From positions 1-14,298 of the forward strand of contig JAFNGF010000238.1 in assembly GCA_017885385.1 (NCBI GenBank): DNA of 14,298 bases, in the 5' to 3' direction. The stretch comes from Planctomycetota bacterium (GTDB lineage: Bacteria; Planctomycetota; Phycisphaerae; Sedimentisphaerales; Anaerobacaceae). The notes below the pieces were generated by a model that did no database searches, had not been told where the DNA came from, and was given only the letters and a program-made list of their open reading frames with translations. Position 1 is the stretch's first letter. Each line of letters opens with the position of its first letter. Position numbers and translations under genes: made by a program. Positions 13,781-14,298 of this stretch are shown here, piece after piece.

Positions 13781-14298
13781 ATGAAACGCTTTGGGATTGC
13801 GGGCGTGATAATGGTGATGACGACATCTCTTGCGGCTGCGGCAGAACGCACGCCGCAGAGCAAAGATGAGCCGATCATTCCGACAAGTAAGACGATGTTG
13901 TGGAACGGCAAAGACTTTGCCGGCTGGAAACTCTTTGTGCCCGATCCGTCGCACGATGTTACAAAGACCTGGTCAATCAAGGATGGCGTACTTTGTTGTG
14001 AGGGACGTCCAGTCGGTTATATGCGCACCGAAAAAGACTACGCCAATTACCTTATTCACGTGGAGTGGTGCTGGCCTGAAAAGGGGGGCAACAACGGTGT
14101 GCTCGTTCACATGAGCGGCCCTGACATGGTCTGGCCAAAAAGCCTGGAGTGTCAATTGCAGTCAGGCAGTGCCGGTGACTTCTGGGAGATTGGCGGAATC
14201 GAGTTCCGTGAACACGCCAGTCAGAGCGAGCGGGTCAAAGGTCGCAGGGTGGTAAAGCTGAAAGATAGTAGTGAAAAACCGCTCGGTCAGTGGAACAC
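13781..14298 (+). CDS. Secreted DUF1080 / 3-keto-disaccharide hydrolase family protein (3' end cut by window)
   Basis: The first 172 residues are visible; no stop codon occurs before the window end. AAAGAAAGGGG precedes the ATG. A signal peptide occupies about 1-21 (IMVMTTSLAAAAE). The family domain starts with MLWNGKDFAGWKLF (39-52) and continues with KTWSIKDGVLCCEG (62-75), GGNNGVLVHM (102-111) and WPKSLECQLQSGSAGDFW (118-135), all typical of DUF1080 (Pfam PF06439). Members hydrolyse 3-keto-glycosides produced by Gfo/Idh/MocA oxidoreductases; the two oxidoreductase genes directly upstream fit that pairing. The 35-base gap after the previous stop codon suggests co-transcription. The exact substrate is not evident. 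Confidence 0.9.
   Translation, partial: MKRFGIAGVIMVMTTSLAAAAERTPQSKDEPIIPTSKTMLWNGKDFAGWKLFVPDPSHDVTKTWSIKDGVLCCEGRPVGYMRTEKDYANYLIHVEWCWPEKGGNNGVLVHMSGPDMVWPKSLECQLQSGSAGDFWEIGGIEFREHASQSERVKGRRVVKLKDSSEKPLGQWN

Overview
The window looks like a chromosomal segment from a member of the PVC group, most likely Planctomycetota (Phycisphaerae-like). The main reason is a cassette of two Tat-exported Gfo/Idh/MocA oxidoreductases followed by a DUF1080 (3-keto-glycoside hydrolase family) protein, a gene set strongly expanded in that group. This placement is an inference from gene content only. There are no rRNA or tRNA genes, CRISPR arrays, transposases or phage genes.

Layout. 1-1503 is the 3' part of an enolase gene whose product carries, after the catalytic barrel, a second segment resembling an enolase N-terminal domain. 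1603-2250 encodes a small FtsB/DivIC-like membrane protein whose middle and C-terminus are built from palindromic repeat DNA. Converging on it from the minus strand is a two-component operon (4409-5107 OmpR/PhoB-type regulator, then 2254-4386 sensor kinase with a very long low-complexity extracytoplasmic region). Divergent from that operon is a secreted DUF4139/DUF4140 protein (5275-7056). The 167-bp divergent region holds a ~50-bp imperfect palindrome made of two TGTAAA-type and two TTTTAC half-sites, each pair spaced exactly 11 bp, flanked symmetrically by -10-like boxes. 7057-7684 has no convincing gene and is packed with palindromic and dispersed repeats. Then come a minus-strand acylphosphatase (7685-7960), a plus-strand GAF-PP2C (RsbU/SpoIIE-type) phosphatase (8078-9361), the overlapping pair cmk (9421-10140) and plsC (10125-10826), and finally the cassette 10972-12264, 12444-13745 and 13781-14298 (cut by the window end).

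How the parts relate. Most genes are housekeeping (eno, an ftsB-like gene, cmk, plsC). The regulator/kinase/DUF4139 block reads as an envelope-sensing module with a shared, probably autoregulated control region. The last three genes probably act together outside the cytoplasm on oxidised glycosides, and a separate promoter with a possible operator lies in front of them.

The theme that runs through the window is GC-rich palindromic mini-repeats. They sit between genes, inside older dispersed repeats (with direct repeats that look like target duplications), and in frame inside at least three coding sequences. The two observations I rate highest are the enolase carrying a C-terminal N-domain-like segment and the protein-coding palindromic inserts.
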